64,000 bases of DNA from Sesamum alatum (GCA_034509735.1 JACGWO010000002.1:42487702-42551701); one strand, 5' to 3'; counted from the stretch's first letter, positions 48,477 to 60,240 are shown. Translations and numbers: made by a program. Notes: a model not told the origin generated them from the sequence alone.

Positions 48477-48706
48477 TGAAAGTCGTGAATATTATTAATC
48501 GAAGTAAACACATTACAATTAGTTCTGCCGAACATAGACAATTACATCATATCCTAATCAACAATAATTACATAAATTAACTGTAAACAACACCTTACTA
48601 TTACAGTATACAAACAATACTTACTATCATCCCACACATTCAGGATTTGAACCCATAACCTCTAATGACATAATACCTCAACCTTAACCACTAAGCTAAG
48701 AGATCA
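48446..48706 (-). mobile_element. tRNA-derived SINE (copy 2, same family as 22863-23116)
   Basis: On the minus strand the head reads ATCTCTTAGCTTAGTGGTTAAG (A-box region), then GGTTATGGGTTCAAATCC (B box, at 48643-48654) and GTGTGGGATGAT. The body follows copy 1 word by word (GTAATAGTAAG-TGTT; TTGTAAT-GTTTA-TT-GATTAATAA) and ends in a poly-A tail, seen on the plus strand as about 28 T at 48446-48473. A clear target duplication was not found. Confidence 0.78.
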
Positions 48707-49099
48707 TTAGTTTACATGTTCACACTTGAAACTTATGTTGACACAAAACTTATGTTGTGTACAAATTATTTTGGTCTTTTTCACTTGACACGTGTGTTAC
48801 GTTTGATATTTTCTGAAATTTAATTTATTACAAATATGTTCTTGATAGATCGAGACTTATAATTAGACTAATTTCGGTGAATTTATGTATGTGATATTCT
48901 AAAAATACCTTTATAAAATTTTGATTGTAACTCCCATCTTTTTGGGTTATGCTTTTTTGGATCAAACTTCTATTAATTTGTCAGTGATACATTACTTTAA
49001 AGTGAAAATTATCGATGACGAAGAGATAAAAATGTGGGATATGGCAACATTAGAAAAACAATAAGAGAGACGGAAATCAAGTATTCGATATTTTTATTA

Positions 49100-50399
49100 G
49101 GATAAATTGCATAAAACCCCCATGTGTTTTTAAAATTTAACTAAAAACTCCATCATGTTAAAAAAATAGGCAAAAAATCCCCTGTGTTATTAAAAATACA
49201 GCATACTCTCCCCTTCCGTTAGTTATGCTTAACGGCGTTAATATTTCTACTGAATTTCCCGTTATGCCCTTTCTATCATGGCTATTGATTTTCAATTGTT
49301 AAGAAATGAACGGTCCATACTTAATTAATTTAAAATATATTATTTATTTATTATATATGTAATTATATATACAACTATACGTATATACAATATATATATA
49401 TATATATAGAATATGAATTCAGGCGGCGACGGCCGCCGCCCGCGCATGAAGGGGGCGACGTTGCCCCCTTCAACGTGCCTGGGCGGGCGACGGCCTCGCC
49501 GCCCAGAACAGCTTGGGCGACGCCGCCGTCGCCCGCGCACGATGGGGATGGCGTCGCCCAGATCCAGGCGACGTCCTCGCCCGAATCCCGGCGACGTCGC
49601 CCCATGGGCGGGCAGCGGCGGCCGCCTGCGGGAAACCAAGAAAATTGTTTAAAAAATTAAATAAAAATGATTTTATTTTTTTAAAAAACAAAAATATTAT
49701 AAAATATATTAAAATTTTATTTTAAATATATTGTAATTTAATTTTTATGTATTTTGATATTTAATTAATATTTTCTATAAATAAATATAATATATTGAAA
49801 TAAATTTAACTAAATAAAAATCTAATTTATAATCATATATCATTATAATTGAATTTATTTATATTTATAAATATTTAAATTTGAAAAGTTAATTTTAATA
49901 TATTAATTTTTGTATTGTATTTTCATTTTACAATTTGAACATTTGAAAATTTTATATATTTTTTAGGTTATTAAATCATATTTAAACTAATTAATATTTT
50001 GAATTAACAAATGTATAACTTATTAAAACAAATTATATCAATCAATAATTAAATTAATCAATAATATATAATTTATTAAAATATATCTAAATATCAAATA
50101 AAAAATATTTATATATCAAAGAAAGGGAGCAAAATACACATTTATACATTTAAAAAAACCTTAGAAAAGGCAAAAAAAATAGAAGGGGGCAAAATAGACA
50201 TTTACACCTTTAAAATTACCTCAAGAAAGGCAAAAAACGAGACCCACTCGCACAATACGCGAGTGTGAAACACTCTCCGACGGAGAGGGGGTTTTTTGCT
50301 ATATTTTATAAAACACAGGGGTTTTTTTGTTTATAAATTTAACACAGGTGGATTTTGCGCTATTTCACCAAAATACAGGGGGTGTTATGCAATTTATCC
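49100..50399. mobile_element. Mutator-type foldback element carrying a GC-rich core (second case)
   Basis: Ends are GGATAAATTGCATAAAACCCC on the left and, on the minus strand from the right, GGATAAATTGCATAACACCCC. Arms continue for about 130 bp with CCCC-TGTG words and a 'ccgttag' segment. The target duplication TTTTTATTA is exact (49091-49099 and 50400-50408). The 1300-bp interior is AT-rich except for about 220 bp of GC-rich DNA at 49419-49640. No conserved protein was recognised. Composition and structure parallel the element at 24862-25958 although the cores differ. Confidence 0.8.
49419..49640. other. GC-rich island inside the 49100-50399 transposon
   Basis: The segment is full of GCGACG and CGTCGC words in both orientations (for example GGCGACGGCCGCCGCCCGCG), so it can fold on itself. 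All frames are open because stops are rare. Its encoded Arg/Pro/Gly-rich strings match no family that I recognise. It may be a captured fragment expanded by internal repeats. Confidence 0.6.
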
Positions 50400-50643
50400 T
50401 TTTTATTATCTATTTTGGACATTTAGTTATTCTGCCAAATTTTATTTGATACTTTTTTCTTTGCGGCGAAAAGGAGTGATGTTACTTAACTACTTTTAAA
50501 CTTTTTTGATCGAGTTAGTAATAATTTGTAAATTTCAAAAGAAATAATTTTAATTATAATTATACCTAGAATTATTTTCATTGTCGTGTGGGCTTCTTGA
50601 TGGGGGTGGGAATGGTTTCTCTCGAGTCATTTGTTTTCTTTTT

Positions 50644-51061
50644 GGGTAAATTAAAGATCGATATAATTATAAATATTTTAATGTTATTTGAAAAATTGTT
50701 ATTTATCAATACATTTCCGAAATTTGATAAAATTATGTGGTAATTGGCTAGTGGTCTATAAATGTCCATTTTGTCTTTATATTTTTTATTTTCTTAATAA
50801 CTTAAAGTTGTAGAAAATTGGGACGAGGTAAAATTTTCTTCTAGTCCTAATTCATAAAGAAAATTTTAAAATATTTTCAACATTAAATAAAATTATTGCA
50901 TAGTCTACAAGGATATTTTAGTCAGTTCACCACAAAATTGATGAAAACTTAAATTAGGCTAATCACCGAACGGATGTTAAAATCAAGGGATATTGATTTT
51001 CAAATAACGAAAAAATATTTATAATTATATCAAATTTTGAAATCCTTATTGTAATTTTTCC
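50644..51061. mobile_element. Foldback element, 1506-1934 family
   Basis: It begins GGGTAAATTAAAGATCGATA and ends TTGTAATTTTTCC. Arms pair through 'gatataattataaatatttt' and 'aaaatatttataattatatcaa'. The interior 'ggatattttagtcagttcaccacaaa' matches the interior of 1506-1934. Size is 418 bp. Confidence 0.65.
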
Positions 51062-51320
51062 TTATTTATATCGTGTAATTCCATTATTTAATAGTTTTAC
51101 GTTCATTTTCCGTAGAAAATTTTCTTGATATTCCCAATCATTGGGACATTTTTGTGGTGTTTTGCTTTTGTTTTTAGCCCTTTTTCAGGCTTTGTGCAGC
51201 TCATTTCCTCTGCCAAAAGTTAAAGGGACAAGAGAAAAAGATTAACGTCTCTCTCTCTCTCTTAAAGGAACCATTTCTTGAGTTTGTGAAGTTTCCAAAG
51301 ATCTCCTACGCTTATATATT

Positions 51321-51555
51321 GGAAAAATAACAATTTACTTTCATGTGATATTGTATATGAGTAATTTATTGTTTTATAAAAAAAAAAAGTAATTTACCTT
51401 CTGCTATTTTTTAAAATAAAGCAATTTATCTCCTTAGACAGGGAGATAAATTGCTTCATTTTAAAAAACTGAGGAAGATAAATCACTATTTCTTTTTCAT
51501 TAGAAGATAATTTACTCATTTGCAATATCACATGGAGTATATTGCATTAAACCCC
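51321..51555. mobile_element. Foldback element with exact 9-bp target duplication
   Basis: 235 bp, almost a perfect hairpin, with centre 'aagcaatttatctccttagac / agggagataaattgcttcattt'. Ends are GGAAAAATAACAATTTAC and ...GTATATTGCATTAAACCCC. TTATATATT flanks both sides exactly (51312-51320 and 51556-51564). Same family as 4100-4354. Confidence 0.82.
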
Positions 51556-51564
51556 TTATATATT

Positions 51565-52985
51565 ACTCTATTGTGTTCTTTGTTTCTATTCTTCTAAGGA
51601 ATAGGAAAGAATTGTTAAAATAAACAATACAATAAGAGAGAGAGAGTCTACATAAATTTATTTACATGAATTATTATTTTTATATCTTGTAAAATAATTT
51701 TAGGTCTTTTAAGATGTTGAATATTATTTCAAAAACATTCAAATAGTACGAGATTATGAAGCTTATAAAATATAAGTAATGACAATTTTATAATTGGTAT
51801 GATAAAAATTGAAGTAGTCTGTGAAAATAAATTAAAAACTTGTTTCTTTTTTCTAATACAACTTATAAGCACATAATATTTATTTGTAAATTTCATGAGC
51901 CTATTTTCCGAATATTATCAAACACTTTAGAATATCTCATAAGCTTTTAAACGTTTAACCTATTATATAAAATGTTAAAAAGAGCTCAACAAACTCACTC
52001 GAACACTGTTTCAATGGAAAACACAAACCCACACGTAAATATCCTAGGTTGTTTATTGACATAGGCAAGTGTCTTATATTGGTTGTAGACAAATGAGTAT
52101 GGACGGCTTATAAGTACCAAAGCTTTATCTTCCTAACAAAGCGATTTTTTATGACAAAATCGTAAGTTCATAGAAGCTGAATCGGACACGTGGCTTCAAT
52201 CAGGTATCAAATATGGACACGTGGCTTCTTCTTTGGCCCCCAAAACCACAAGTTTGGTTAATAAACACTAAGGCCTCCGTTTGGTTCATGGGAGCATTGC
52301 ATGTAATCCCAAAAATAAACCAAATTATTTGATACCTGATTGAAATCAATCGATAAAAACTCGTTTGACTTCGATTCATTAAACTTAACAAATTTAATTT
52401 GAACAAAAAAAAATTGTTCAATAAGCTTTTTAGCTCAGCTGAAACTCGTGATTAGTGCAAAAATAAAGAAATGTATTTAAAAATATTAAACTACTCTAGC
52501 TCAATTCATATTAGATTCAATTAAAGCTCGTTTGAGCTCGATTAAATTAATAATAAAATTAAATTCAAACACGAACACAAATTTCCATGCTCGATAATAT
52601 TTTAAATAAACTTGCAAAATGATGTGTTTGAATCGACTCGAATCATTTACAAATCTATATATATGCATGGATAATTCGTGGCTTATTTAATAAAATAATG
52701 CAAATAATAATAATAATAATAATAACAAAAATAATATTAATTTAAAATTAATAACAATTTTAGGGCAAATCGCATATGGGGTGTGCTACTTGCACATTTT
52801 CTATTTTTTTTTTAAATTAAAAATTCGGAGTCGGATCCCAATAAGAGTGCGACTCCCATATTTTTTAATAATATATTTTATATTCATTATTTTGTTTATT
52901 ATTATAACATAGATATTTTCACAATAATTAGCAATAATAAATTTGAAAATTAATTTATGAAAAAAAATACAATCAATTATTACAG
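51565..52985. other. Gene-free AT-rich DNA with a hAT-like relic
   Basis: No coding region was found. About 52330-52660 contains 'aaactcgtttgacttcgattc', 'aaagctcgtttgagctcgatt' and ends 'gaatcatttacaaatcta', the inverse of the plant hAT pattern noted at 35440. A (TAA)n run lies at about 52705-52732. Confidence 0.4.
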
Positions 52986-52988
52986 ATA

Positions 52989-53930
52989 TTATTTATGGTT
53001 TACGGTCTTGCACTGACACATCAACTTGTTTTGAATTAGCCTCTCTTTGTTGGGATTGTTGTTTTGACGGGTTTGTGGCCAGTCCATCTCATTTTGAATT
53101 CGTGATGTTTGATTTCGACCAGGGCGAGTAGTGATACAAAAAGTAGTGTCGTGGACCAACAAATTCTGGTACATCCAGATAATCTTCCGCCATTAAAGAA
53201 TGAAAAGACTTAAAATATGTCCTTCTGTAAGCCATTAACTCGTAATAATCCTTAACCAATGATGATGCGCAAAACCTTTTGAGCGTGAGAACAATGGATT
53301 TCATATTGACTCCAATTGCCACATGAATATTCTCGTGTGATAATTTTTACGATGTGAGTATTGAGTCCATGTCTATGTTGGTACTTTGTGACAACCGAGG
53401 GAGACTGTTCAAACTGATTATATCTCGTCACAACATGCTCAACACTAACCAACGTTTGAACAATTTGTATGCATAGTTCGCCCAGAGTTGGTTGTTGCTT
53501 AACATGACACTACTCTTCACCATGAAAATAGTGGACAGAACGAGAAAACGTTATTTCCACTATTGCAATCATAGGCAAGTGGCGAGCCCCTTTCAAAACT
53601 CCATTGATGCATTGTGACATGTTGGTTGTTAGAATATCGCGTCGACATCCGCCATCATGAGAAGTTGTCCATCTTTCCTTTTCAATTTGGTCTATAAACA
53701 CAAATGCTTCTAACTTGTGACTCTTTATCTCGTCCATAGTTCGATTGAACTTTCTGATTTGATATTCAAAACCAGCTCTCTAATAAAGATCATTCAATTG
53801 CACATTCTTGTAACGAGTGTTGAAATAGAACACACGTGCCTCAAGCAATATTTGTACACTCCACGGGATGGCACAAAGTCTGGAATAGCCGAATGAGACA
53901 GGGATGACGGTCAGAAATGAGGCACATCCC
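52989..53930 (-). pseudogene. Decayed Mutator-like (MULE) transposase
   Basis: Minus-strand fragments in order: ISDRHPCLIRLFQTL (near 53900) then, in another frame, YKYCLRHVCS, which are the MULE 'ISDRH' and 'CIRH' regions. Next RTMDEIKSHKLEAFVFIDQI...RWTTSHDGGCRRDILTTNMSQCINGVLKGARHLPM, the strongly conserved 'NMaEciNgvLKgaR' segment. Then a SWIM-type zinc finger (EYSCGNWSQYEIHCSHAQKVL) in which the first Cys of C-x-C is Tyr. Then YFKSFHSLMAEDYLDVPEFVGP and GRNQTSRIQNEMDWPQTR, the usual C-terminal 'GRP-stRIrNEMD' tail. Several frame changes and at least one stop separate the blocks. The N-terminal half is not recognisable. Confidence 0.82.
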
Positions 53931-54637
53931 AAACTGCCCTTTTATAATATGTTTGCGCAACATTTATGTCAATCTTGTTCGCGGGGTTCTCGTGGTTGCA
54001 TTAAGATCACAAGTTTATATTGTTTTGCAGATCTGGCTTGGTCATGTATAACTCCAATAACGCTCAGTCTTGGTAATCCACTTGTAACAATGGGCTAGAT
54101 GCAAATATATAACGATCAGTTCCTCCCAACGCAGCTGAGTTTAAGCCCCAATTGTGGATATTAGCATGTCCTCTGATCTTTTATGTCATTGTGGAAATGC
54201 ATCATCGTAAATGGGTTCTTCGCCAATTTGAAATGAGATAATACATTCCACAAACACCATACGATCAAGACATGAGCCTGCATAATATCTCTCGTAAAGC
54301 ACATTTGGGTACAGATTGAGAACTACATCACACATTATATGTTAGTAGATGGCAAAAACGACATGATACGATTGTCAGTCGACCAACCATTTCCAATAGA
54401 AAAGATATATAATGTGGATATCAACATTGGTACGATAGCATAAGCGTCGTTTCGTCTCATCATCTACCGATAGGCGTGTGTAAAGTGTTTACCAACTCAT
54501 AGATGCACCCACATTGAAAACAGGTCCACTTATGGGACCACAAATGTAATTTACCCTGCAATAAAATATACTTCATGTTAGACATGTTTTCTTTTACATT
54601 AAAGTTCACTATTTTCTAAGTACTTCAAGCTGAACAA

Positions 54638-55258
54638 GTGAAGTCCCTTCGGTTAAGTCGTGATCCTAAACAACACGACGTCGAAGGGTTAAGCCAATTG
54701 GTTGACCGACTCACGGCTGGATTAGATCATGTTTATGAGATTGCCCCACAATCTCAGGAGACACAAAATATGGCCGATCAAACTGCATCATTCCACAAAA
54801 ATGCCCTGACCACGTCCCACAGACAGAGGAGAAGTTGTAGCATAATGTCTCCTAGTTCAGTTGAAGGTGATACTACTGGAGTAGATGTAGTTGGTTCTTC
54901 TACATCGCACACACCTCAACGTTTATATCAAAACAGTTACGTACCAACAGCCACAACAAAGTGATTGGTTTAAATGAACTCCATAGATGCCATTATGGAC
55001 ATATTGATTTTGATCTTGCTCTAGACATGAGTTAAATATATGCACCAGAGTATAACGTTTCACAAATTCTATTTTCATCATTTAGTGCATATCGTAATTA
55101 TATGGAGTTCAGTTCTACAACATCATCAAGTCGGTTGCATGTTATGCTGATAATGATGATAATGAACAAAATGAGACAATACAGAATGTGGGTGAGGAAA
55201 TAAGAGGACCTCGACACCAACGACACCGGCACACTTTTGGGACGGACGATCATTTTTA
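54638..55258 (+). pseudogene. Possible remnant of a MULE-associated accessory (PMD-type) gene
   Basis: 54638-54964 reads ...LSQLVDRLTAGLDHVYEIAP...TQNMADQTASFHKNALTTSHRQRR, and 55195-55258 encodes EEIRGPRHQRHRHTFGTDDHF. This resembles the low-complexity C-terminal tails of plant mobile domain proteins (often annotated as serine/threonine phosphatase 7 long form), which occur in some MULEs. The PMD itself is not visible. The likeness is weak and the call is tentative. Confidence 0.3.
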
Positions 55259-55701
55259 GCAATTGTGGTCATTGTAATTTTTTTGGTATGTAACTTTTAA
55301 ATTTATTAAGAAATATAATTGATTAAATTATTATTATTCTTCTTATTATTATTAAATAAGCCCTCCTTGTAGCTTGATATGTGTGTGGCCCTTAATCTAT
55401 CCCTCCTAATTCTATCCTTCATATTTGATTGCGTGATCACACACACTATCCAAAATCATCATCGTTTCGAGTCAGTTTCCACTTAAGAAAGGACAACAAC
55501 AAAGATTCTTCGTCAAAATGTGCAACGTTAAAGACATGTGAAAGCAAGAGATGTCAGGAATCTGGACCAGGGGTGTTGTGCTCTATACTCTATACTCTGA
55601 GCCTCAATCATGGTGATGATATGTATCATGAATAGAACAATAACTCCTTATCACAAAAAAAAGAAAAAAAGAATATAACAATAATTGTGGCGCCTGTCGA
55701 G

Positions 55702-55905
55702 GTTTAAATGCATTTTTCATGTCAAATCTTTTGTATTTTATCAAATTAGTCTTTTATTTTTTTATGGTCGAAGATAAATTTTGTAAATTTTAAATTTTTC
55801 GCCTCCAATCGTCGGAGTTTGAGAATATTGTTGGAAAAAAAGAAACTTGAGCCTCGCACGTGCTTTTTAAAATTTGAGATTTTTGTTCCCATTCATCAAT
55901 TTATA
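55702..55905 (+). repeat. Repeat flanking the Helitron array, left
   Basis: The start GGTTTAAATGCATTTTTCAT resembles 3979. The part 55805-55902 (CTCCAATCGTCGGAGTTTGAG ... CCCATTCATCAATTTA) has an inverted counterpart at 60134-60235 with roughly three quarters identity by eye. The Helitron array lies between them. Confidence 0.5.
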
Positions 55906-57239
55906 CCAACTAGGAAGCATGACGTGCGATGCACGTGTACAAATATACTTTTAGAGGTAACTATATCATTTATGTTAAGTTCATGATATTATTTATATTT
56001 TTGTCATTGAAACATTAATGTTATACAATTATATTTTCAAATAAATTGATAACAATTACTTTAATCGATAAGGAAACTATTCAATTCTATTATTTATAAT
56101 TCACTTTCTAAATTTAATTGGTACTATTGAATAAAACGAATATTACCCAAAAATAAAATTTTGTATTTCGTATATATATTCACTAATGATTATTTCATTA
56201 TTATGTATCAAACCAATTAATATAAAAATAATAATAATAATATTCAAAAATTTAAAATCAAAATAATATTAAGATGAAAATAATTATCTTGGATAGAAGA
56301 AATTCCAATTTGATAAAATTTATCAATTTTATTTTTAGGTTTTATTATGCATATTTTCTATTGTTTAATTTTGTTTTATTTTTTTATCATATTTTGTATT
56401 GTGTTTGTTGTATGTTTTCTTTTACTACTATATGTGAATGTAATTTATTCTTAATTTACTGTCACTAAATGATTACAAACTAATTATTTATTGACTATTG
56501 TTATAAAACTATAATCAAATTGGACCATAGTACCAATATTTGTATTGTACGATCCTATAATGTATATTAATTTTATTTTAGTATCAACTCGTTTATATTA
56601 TCAAAGTATTATTTATATGGTTTATTGGCTTCTCAATTTTAAAATATTATTGTATAAAATTTTATTTTTCGTTGTTATATTGCATATTTAATTCTATGTA
56701 TTTGTAGTTTGACTTCTTGACTTATTTTCATATACGTCTAATTGGTATAATCTATTTTTTATTCAATAATATATCATGTTACAACTTAATCTTTTGTGTC
56801 ACATTTGTCGTTATACAACTTTTATGCCATTAATATTAAAAAAAAAAAAACTATAGATGTAAAAATGAAGCATTCAGGATTATCTAATAGTTAAAAGATC
56901 AAGTATTAAGATATTTACTCAATAAGTAAATTTTCATAAGCATTTTCAATTTAATAATATTCGATTCTTATATCAATTTTTATTATCTTTAGTACTCATG
57001 CTTTTTAAACTTTTAAGTTATTTTATAAATTTATTCCTAAAAAAATATATTAATCTTTTTTTCCTAATTCAACATAATTAATTCATTTTATTTATTATTA
57101 TTTTATTGTACTAAGTTTATTCTCAAAATTTATTAATTTTCTTAATATGAAAATGTAATTGTAGATGTGTTAGTATAAAAATATTCTAAAATCTTATACT
57201 TTTAATTATTATTGAGTCGATATTTACTCACCATTTGAC

Positions 57240-57480
57240 TTTTCTTATTTTCGTAATTGAAAATAGCTTTTTTGACCCATAATTTAAGTCATTTCCACTT
57301 TAATTTGATTTGTTGGTTTTGGGATTCTCACTTTTGATCTCGTAAATATTAAAAAGTAACACTTTTGGTCCCATAACACCTTTCCTTGAATATTCAAAAG
57401 AAAATGCTATGTGGCCATTAAGTGCATAATAATACAAGAGGACCAAATGTTACAACTTTTATGTACCTTTTAAAGCATAA
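57240..57480. repeat. Partial relative of the foldback element at 58954-59404
   Basis: Words such as 'gggattctcacttttgatctcgtaa', 'aaaaagtaacacttttggtccca' and 'ctatgtggccattaagtg' match the arms and centre of the element at 58954-59404. Much of the right arm is lost. Confidence 0.5.
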
Positions 57481-58953
57481 AAATAGTTATATTTATCACG
57501 TTAGGACCTATAATTATTTAATTAATTTACTGCTCAATAAAGTATGATTTTAAATTAAATTATTTATTATATTACTATTTATAGTCTTCTACAATGTCAA
57601 TGTCTTTGGGGGATTGACATGGTGTTTTTAGCCTATTAATATTGAAAGAAAACCAATTACTCATAAGTCACTGCTCTTTTTAAAATTTTCAATAGCACTT
57701 CTAATTTAACTAGATTGATAATTTTTATTTATAATTAAATTTTGATACTTATTCGTTAACATTTATATATATGTGTATATAGATAGATAGATGTAAGTTT
57801 AAATTGATTTTTTTTTATATTATTCATGTGTTGCTTATTTTCAATTTTAATGTTCCACAGTAAATTAAAGTCTTCTTAATACAATTAAGATTTCTTATAG
57901 AAAAGTTATTGTGTTGAAATATATTTGCATATTTATTCTTTTAGTTGAATTTGTTATTCATTCTCTAAATTGTTTAGAGCAATTAGCACTATTAAACAAT
58001 TTTGTTTTCTTTATAGAATTTTATTCTTTTATAACTAATTATTATTTATTACTAACAGGAGTACTTAAGTAAAGATATAGTTTTCCTTTCACAATGGAGA
58101 ACAAACACTTGTGGATTCAATATAAAAATATATCGAAGCTCCTTATCTTCTATTGTTTTTAGAAAAAATTCTATTTTAATAAAATTGATCAATTTTTATT
58201 TGTAGGTTTTATTATGCCTCTTTGTTATTGTTTAATTTTGTTATATTTTTTGTTATATTATGTCTGTGTATGTAATAATATATATGTTTTCTTTTACTAC
58301 TATTTTTGAATGCAATTGATTTTTAATTTATTGGCACTAAATGATTACAAACCAATAGTTGTATTGTAAGATGTTATAATGTATGTTAATTATATTTCAG
58401 TATCAATTTTTAAATATTGTCTAAGTATTATTTACATGTTTTATTACCTTCTAAATTTTGAAAAATTATTTGTATAAAATTTTATTTTTTGCCTTTATAT
58501 CACAATTTTTCATTCTATACATTTTTAGTTTGACTTCTTGATCTTATTATTTCCATATGCACCTATTGGTATAATCTATTTCTTACTAATTTTTTTAATG
58601 TCACATTTGTTGTTGTAATATTTATATGCTATTAATTAATATAAAAAAATAAATGTAAAAGTAAAGCATTCAGAATTATCTAATACTTAAAACATCACGT
58701 AATAAGAGATTCACTTAATAGTTGAATTTTCATAAGCAATTTTAATTTAATAATATTAGATTCATATATAAATTTTGTTTTGTAATTAAATTTTGATATT
58801 TATTCGTTATTATGTATATTTAAGTTTAGATTAGTACTTTATATATTATTCACGTGATGTTTATTTTAAATTTTAATGTGTCATAGTAAATTAAAACTTT
58901 CTTAATATAATTAAGATTTCTTCTGGCAAAGTAATTGTGTTGAAATATTAGTG

Positions 58954-59404
58954 GGGAAAATAGCATTTTTCATCCCATAACTTAGGGCATTTTCACTTTT
59001 GGTCCCATTAGATACGAGATTCTCACTTTTGGTCATGTAACTTTCAAAAAGTAGCATTTTTTATCCCATGACAATTTTCATTAGATATTTCACGAAAAGT
59101 GCCACGTGGCGGTTAAGTGTCTGGGACCAAAAGTGTTACTTTTTGAAAGTTATGGGACCAAAAGTGAAAATTTCATAACATATGGGACCAAAAATGAGAA
59201 TCTCATATGTGATCAAAAGTGTAAAGGTCCTAATGGCCACGTGCTAAGCACGTGGTATTTTCCGTTAAAAAATTTAATGGAAAGGTGACATGTGACCAAA
59301 AGTGCTACTTTTTAGAAGTTACGGGACCAAAAGTGAGAATCTCGTAATCAATGGAATCAAAAGTGGGAAGACCCTAAGTTACAGGCTGAAAAGTGTTATT
59401 TCCC
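58954..59404. mobile_element. Foldback element inserted in the Helitron array
   Basis: Ends GGGAAAATAGCATTTTTCATCCC and, from the right on the minus strand, GGGAAATAACACTTTTCAGCC. Arms contain repeated 'ggaccaaaagtgagaatctc' and its inverse, and a central 'ccacgtgctaagcacgtgg' palindrome. Flanks 58945-58953 and 59405-59413 agree at only 6 of 9. It interrupts text that is continuous in the parallel Helitron unit near 57920-57950. Confidence 0.68.
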
Positions 59405-60133
59405 GTATTATTAACATATTAATTTGTTTTAGTTGAGTATGTTTTTCATTCTCTAAGTAATTTAGAGCAATTATGACTCTTTAAATATTTTTTTTCTATA
59501 TAGAATTTTATTGTTTTATAATTAATTTTTATTTATTATTAAAATGAGTACTTAGGTAATTAAGGGCAGAGTTTCCTTTTCACAATGGGGAACAAATTAA
59601 ACACTTGTGAATTCATACTTTTATATATAGACCATAGTATATATATATATATATATAGTTTTTGAAGTTTAGTATCTTATGTATTATTCTGATGCTATTT
59701 ATTTTAAATTATATTGTGCGCTATTAAATAATATATTTAAAGTATTTAAAAATATCTTCTAACAAATTAATCGCGTAGACATATTATTAGCCTATTCTTT
59801 TTAGTAGGATATATGTATCATTGTCCAAGTAGTTTAGAGGTATTAGGACTCCTAAAAAGTCTTCTTTTGATAGAATTTTATTCTTTTATGAGTAATTTGT
59901 ATTTATTATAAAAAAGATAACTTAAGTAAGGGTATGAATGTCTTTTCACAATGGAGAACAAACACATGAGATATTCACACTTTTATATATAGTATAGATA
60001 TAGATATAGATATAGATATGAAAGCAAATTATCATACTGTATCTTTTATATTTTTATATTTTAGTCATTTATTGTTCTTGGATAGCAAATAGATCCTGTA
60101 AATTTTTAATTTTCACAATTTTAGTCCATTAAA

Positions 60134-60240
60134 TTGACCAATGAGAACAAAAACCCCGAATTAAAAAAGCATGTGTGTGGCAAATGATTTTTTCCAACAA
60201 CATTTGCAAACTCGGACGATTGAAGAACAAAATTCACAAA
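60134..60240 (-). repeat. Repeat flanking the Helitron array, right (inverted copy)
   Basis: On the minus strand CTTCAATCGTCCGAGTTTGC ... TTGTTCTCATTGGTCAATTTA parallels 55805-55902. With the left copy this suggests that the Helitron array landed in an older foldback element. Confidence 0.45.

Larger units (their letters stand above)
55910..59998 (-). mobile_element. Helitron array with repeated head segments
   Basis: On the minus strand the 5' end TCTATACTATATATAAAAG lies at 59998 and the 3' end at 55910: hairpin ACGTGC-ATC-GCACGT, then CATGCTTC-CTAG, next to host T. The 4.1-kb interior is AT-rich, without Rep/helicase. The head text (minus-strand '...TTGTTCTCCATTGTGAAA' followed by a shared series of words) recurs at about 59947, 59577 and 58085, and longer segments repeat: 56335-56480 resembles 58205-58350, and 57740-57900 resembles 58780-58930. 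The array is therefore built of three or so incomplete head-to-tail units. Confidence 0.68.

Noticed and set aside
49340..49725. Protein-coding genes in the second GC-rich core
   Set aside because: Open in nearly all six frames, Arg/Pro/Gly-rich, no recognisable domain, bounded by transposon arms.
54638..54964. Intact independent gene
   Set aside because: It has no clear start context or conserved domain and lies beside a decayed MULE transposase; kept only as a tentative remnant.
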